Origin: Microcaldota archaeon
Lineage (GTDB): Archaea; Micrarchaeota; Micrarchaeia; Micrarchaeales; CABMGC01
Direction of reading: 5' to 3'
Length of the DNA: 9,628 nt
Assembly (NCBI GenBank): GCA_030040265.1
Contig: JASHUB010000043.1
Location: 1-9,628, forward strand
The first letter of the stretch is position 1, and the number at the start of each line of letters is the position of its first letter. Below, one piece after another: positions 7,199-9,628 of the stretch. The notes under the pieces are model-generated. The model worked only from the letters and a program-made list of their open reading frames with translations. It was not told where the DNA came from and made no database searches. Made by a program: the position numbers and the translations under genes.

Positions 7199-7951
7199 TC
7201 AGAGCAGGTGCGCCTGGTGGTCGACCCAGATCCAGGCGAAAGTCCCGATAAGTATCAGGATCACTCCTGCCCATACGTAGTACAGCGCCCCACCCGTGTA
7301 GTCGCCGTACAGCCACAGGAACGTGCCCACGAGTATGAGGGCGACGCATAGCAGTATCTGTCTTGATGCGGTTGCAGTCTTCACAGCCATCGATATCACC
7401 GTTATTATTATCACGAGTATTATCAGTCCGAGGAACACGTCAGGCAGGTCCATGCCATAAGACGCAGGCGCGGACACCGCGACGCTGCTGGTCACCGCCA
7501 CAGTGGTGCTCGCCGCTCCTGTAACCGTGGTCGTGGATGAGGATGCAGGCACGGCGATGGCCAGCGCGAAGGCAGCATTGGTCGTTGAAGGGTCATCCCC
7601 TGTTGCGTTCAGTATGATGTTGTATTGCCCGTTCGGCGTGCTGGAAGACACTGATATCGTCATGGTGCCGTTGAACGGAGGGTTGGACTGCGTGCCGCCC
7701 GGATTGCTCAGGGTGACGGTTATGCCATGGCTTGCGAGCTGCGCCTTGTTGACTATGTTGATGGTGGTGCCCCACGTGCTGCCCGTTGCAAGGGATACGT
7801 TGTAGCCCACTGACATCGAGCCTCCAGCCGCGAGCTGGCCGCTGCTCTGCGTGAACGAGATGGATGATGTGCCGTATCCGAATGCGGAGACTGCGGGAAC
7901 CAAGAATAGAAGCGCCACAAATACTACTAGGTATCTTGTAATGCTGTTCAT
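7199..7951 (-). CDS. Exported protein: signal peptide, Ig-like ectodomain, Ser/Thr-rich linker, three membrane helices
   Basis: 250 residues, no named family. Residues 1-23 are a clear signal peptide with a likely cut after VSA, before FGYGT. Residues about 24-135 are beta-rich and resemble an Ig-like or NEW3-type module (TISVSSSTPNGQYNIILNATG). Three Asn-x-Ser/Thr sequons (Asn51, Asn94, Asn115) could carry archaeal N-glycans. Residues about 136-165 are a Ser/Thr/Val/Ala-rich stalk. Membrane helices follow at about 171-191, 199-217 and 222-243, with a short tail. The start is the ATG at 7949-7951: the TATA box at 7978-7986 would start transcription near 7957, and GGTGGG directly precedes the ATG. 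A TTG at 7972 lies too close to the TATA box. It lies downstream of the SPFH gene on the same strand but has its own promoter. A surface or envelope role is inferred. Confidence 0.85.
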   Translation of the reverse strand: MNSITRYLVVFVALLFLVPAVSAFGYGTSSISFTQSSGQLAAGGSMSVGYNVSLATGSTWGTTINIVNKAQLASHGITVTLSNPGGTQSNPPFNGTMTISVSSSTPNGQYNIILNATGDDPSTTNAAFALAIAVPASSSTTTVTGAASTTVAVTSSVAVSAPASYGMDLPDVFLGLIILVIIITVISMAVKTATASRQILLCVALILVGTFLWLYGDYTGGALYYVWAGVILILIGTFAWIWVDHQAHLL

Positions 7952-7977
7952 CCCACCAGATACTATCCGCAACGCGT

Positions 7978-7986
7978 CTTTATATA
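7978..7986 (-). promoter_or_regulatory. TATA box of the exported membrane protein gene
   Basis: TATATAAAG on the minus strand, centred near 7982, about 31 bases from the ATG at 7951, predicts a very short leader of about 5 bases. It lies 15 bases past the SPFH stop codon, so the downstream gene can be expressed independently of it. Confidence 0.6.
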
Positions 7987-8000
7987 GGTTGCCGCGAGGT

Positions 8001-9023
8001 TCACATCGGTTTCTGCTGCTTCGGCTTCCTCTCCGGCTTGCCCTGCCCTGGTATGAGCAGCCTGCCGCTCTCGACTTCGCTCAGCCCGAAAACCCCTATC
8101 GGCGTTGGCATCCCAAGTCCTCTGGATTCGGTTGGCACGAATATCAGCGTGTTCTTGCCGCTTATGCCGACCTCGTAGAGCATGTTCAGAGCCCTTAGCT
8201 GCATTGCGTACATGTTGTTCTTGTACATGTCGGCAGCCTGGATCATCTTCACGGCAGCGAGCCTCTCGGAGTCGGCGAGCACGACTCTCGCGTCCCTCTC
8301 CCTCGATGCGATGGCGACCTTTGCCATTGCGTCCTGGAGGTCGGCGGGAATGCGCACGTCCCTTATCTCGACCGAGATGACGTTAACGCCCCAAGGCAGC
8401 ACCCGCTCGTCTATCAGCGTCTTCACCTCGTTGGCGATCTCTGTCCTTCCCTGGATCATCTTGCTCAGGTCGACCTTCCCTATTATGTCCCTGAGCGCAG
8501 TCTGGGCAGCGAGCGTCACGGAGCTTTCGACATCGGTGACCTGCAGCACGGTCCTTTCAGGATTCTCTATCCTTGAGAACATTATGGCGTCCACGTCAAC
8601 CGTGACGTTGTCCGAGGTTAGCGTCTTCTCTGCGGAGAACGCCTTGGAGAGCGTCCTAAGGTCGAACGTGTATGGGGTGTTCTGGATGAACGGTATGATA
8701 AGGAAGATTCCGGGCCCGTATATCCCCGAATACCTCCCGAGCGTCAGCACCGGGCTTCTCTTCCACTCCGGAAGCACCCGTATCGCGAGGGCGAGATAGA
8801 CGAGGAACGCCACGATGGTACCGATCGCTATGTTCACCACGCCGAATGCCGATGCGAGCCAGCCAAGGACCGCCGCAACTATTATGCCTATGATGAGCGC
8901 GAGCCACGAGCTTCCCTTCTTGTGGTCCTGCGGCACGATGTAAGTGGTTCCCTGCTGCGCGTTTGCCTGCTGGCCGTCCTGCGCCTGCGCTTTCGTCGAG
9001 TCCTTAGAGTCATCCTTTGCCAT
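8001..9023 (-). CDS. SPFH/stomatin-prohibitin (slipin-like) membrane protein
   Basis: 340 residues. The N-terminus is a Gln/Lys/Asp-rich cytoplasmic stretch (1-37). Two hydrophobic helices follow (about 38-60 and 62-84), which looks like a hairpin anchor; then comes the SPFH domain (about 86-235). Typical slipin wording is present: VLTLGRYSGIYGPGIFLIIPFI, LTSDNVTVDVDAIMFSRIENP, TALRDIIGKVDLSKMI and WGVNVISVEIRDVRIPADLQDAMA. A charged Ala-rich helix (about 232-275, RERDARVVLADSERLAA) probably drives oligomerisation. The tail is short, basic and Pro-rich. Family members form large membrane-bound rings or microdomains and often sit beside an NfeD partner gene; none is present here. The ATG at 9021-9023 is preferred to an upstream TTG-type start at 9128 because GTGGGGG lies 4 bases upstream and a TATA-like box at 9055-9063 predicts transcription starting near 9032. 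Confidence 0.93.
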   Translation of the reverse strand: MAKDDSKDSTKAQAQDGQQANAQQGTTYIVPQDHKKGSSWLALIIGIIVAAVLGWLASAFGVVNIAIGTIVAFLVYLALAIRVLPEWKRSPVLTLGRYSGIYGPGIFLIIPFIQNTPYTFDLRTLSKAFSAEKTLTSDNVTVDVDAIMFSRIENPERTVLQVTDVESSVTLAAQTALRDIIGKVDLSKMIQGRTEIANEVKTLIDERVLPWGVNVISVEIRDVRIPADLQDAMAKVAIASRERDARVVLADSERLAAVKMIQAADMYKNNMYAMQLRALNMLYEVGISGKNTLIFVPTESRGLGMPTPIGVFGLSEVESGRLLIPGQGKPERKPKQQKPM

Positions 9024-9054
9024 TTTACCCCCACTTGACTTATGTCCTGCATTC

Positions 9055-9063
9055 TTATTAAGG
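9055..9063 (-). promoter_or_regulatory. TATA-like box of the SPFH gene
   Basis: CCTTAATAA on the minus strand, centred about 36 bases before the ATG at 9023. It predicts a leader of about 9 bases that just holds the GGGGG-type ribosome site. Confidence 0.45.
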
Positions 9064-9103
9064 CTATCGCAGGCGTAAAAGCGCAGAAGTCCAATCTTCC
9101 ACC

Positions 9104-9115
9104 AACGCTTAAATA
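9104..9115 (+). promoter_or_regulatory. BRE/TATA-like promoter of the partial gene at the window end
   Basis: AACGCTTAAATA. Its centre is about 41 bases before the ATG at 9153, predicting a start near 9138 and a leader of about 15 bases that includes GGAG at 9139-9142. The first 11 bases are identical to 4621-4631 upstream of rpS8e, so this may be a preferred promoter form in this genome. Confidence 0.5.
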
Positions 9116-9152
9116 CCACAAAAATCAAGCATGCTCTTGGAGAGATGAGTTC

Positions 9153-9628
9153 ATGATGGCAAACCCGAGAGTCGCGGAGCAGCAGGCAAAGGTGGGTGCT
9201 GCACAGGCGAAAGCAGCGCCGCTCATCGCGGTGAACGACGCGATACGCAATCTAAGGATAGCGCAGTCGGACCTTGCGGTGCACATAGTCAAGGCGCAGG
9301 GTTGCGCAGAGCAGTACAAGGACGGCGTGGCCTGGGCTCCGGAGGAGGGTCGCGCCGCGGGCCAGGACATCAGCAACAAGCTCAAATCCAACCTGCAGGC
9401 CCATCTCGCCAGCGCAAAGAAGCAGATACCTGTGGCGATACAGGCCGTCGTCGACCTTGCCACCTCGATCAGCAAGCTGGATCCGAGCGTGTACAACAAT
9501 GGAGCGCTTGATCCCGCGGCATTTCCGACAATGGCCAAAGCCGCAGTGGCGGCTTTGGACGAACTGGGCAACACGATAGACGAGGCAGCATCGCAGTTCG
9601 CAAGCGAGCGCTATCCGCAAGAGGGGTT
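9153..9628 (+). CDS. Partial hypothetical Ala-rich helical protein, runs off the window
   Basis: An open frame of 158 codons with no stop before the window ends, so the C-terminus is missing. The sequence is rich in Ala, Gln and Lys and looks almost wholly helical (for example AEQQAKVGAAQAKAAPLI, AIRNLRIAQSDLAVHIVKAQ, LQAHLASAKKQIPVAIQAV and AAVAALDELGNTIDEAA), with one loop near LDPSVYNNGALDPAAFPT. There is no signal peptide, membrane segment or catalytic motif. Start: ATG 9153 is followed by a second ATG at 9156, and either could be used; ATGs at 9131 and 9145 in other frames meet stops at once. GGAG at 9139-9142 is a plausible ribosome site, and a TATA-like box lies at the expected distance. 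It is divergent from the SPFH gene. The function is unknown. Confidence 0.75.
   Translation, partial: MMANPRVAEQQAKVGAAQAKAAPLIAVNDAIRNLRIAQSDLAVHIVKAQGCAEQYKDGVAWAPEEGRAAGQDISNKLKSNLQAHLASAKKQIPVAIQAVVDLATSISKLDPSVYNNGALDPAAFPTMAKAAVAALDELGNTIDEAASQFASERYPQEG

Noticed and set aside
8182..8799. A 205-codon open frame on the plus strand opposite the SPFH gene
   Set aside because: The opposite strand encodes an unmistakable SPFH domain. The Ser/Thr/Ile-rich translation is a shadow.
9024..9128. Extended N-terminus of the SPFH protein starting at 9128
   Set aside because: The 35 extra residues look random, and both the SPFH TATA-like box and the ribosome site lie inside that stretch, upstream of the ATG at 9023.
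9131..9152. Tiny frames from ATGs at 9131 and 9145 as possible leader peptides of the last gene
   Set aside because: Both stop after three to five codons and contain nothing suggesting attenuation. The GGAG inside the first is more simply the ribosome site.

Overview
The window is archaeal. The evidence is a eukaryote/archaea-type ribosomal protein S8e, an XPF/ERCC4-type nuclease, a domain resembling the KEOPS subunit Cgi121, and TATA-like boxes placed about 25 bases before start codons, some of them giving leaderless transcripts. The moderately GC-rich DNA, frequent ATA and AGG codons, very tight gene packing and several unrecognised small proteins would fit a DPANN archaeon such as a Micrarchaeota-type genome. 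That lineage is an inference and not proven here.

Layout, left to right. A helical/coiled-coil protein of unknown function with a C-terminal hydrophobic hairpin (19-1143, +) runs into an RBBP9-type serine hydrolase (1127-1714, -). That hydrolase is divergent from a helicase-less ERCC4/HhH nuclease (1765-2427, +), and both appear to start from one shared AT-rich box. An ankyrin-like hypothetical (2515-3360, +) converges on a HAD phosphatase whose extra C-terminal domain reads as Cgi121 (3357-4529, -). A palindromic TATA-like region separates this from an apparent operon: rpS8e, an unknown 125-residue protein, ornithine carbamoyltransferase and an EamA-type transporter (4642-7198, +). The transporter seems to lack a normal start codon and probably begins at CTG. 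On the opposite strand lie a secreted/membrane-anchored protein with three C-terminal membrane helices (7199-7951, -) and an SPFH/stomatin protein (8001-9023, -). A partial Ala-rich helical protein (9153 to the window end, +) closes the window.

How the genes fit together: the OTC-transporter pair suggests handling of ornithine, citrulline or arginine, and the SPFH protein and its downstream neighbour suggest a cell-envelope function. The most unusual object is the HAD-Cgi121 fusion, which would join a phosphohydrolase to the tRNA-3'-end-binding subunit of the t6A-synthesis complex. The three convergent gene pairs overlap or abut at their stop codons, so there is no dedicated terminator space. 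I see no tRNA, rRNA, CRISPR array, insertion sequence or other mobile element, and no gene-free stretch longer than 300 bases.
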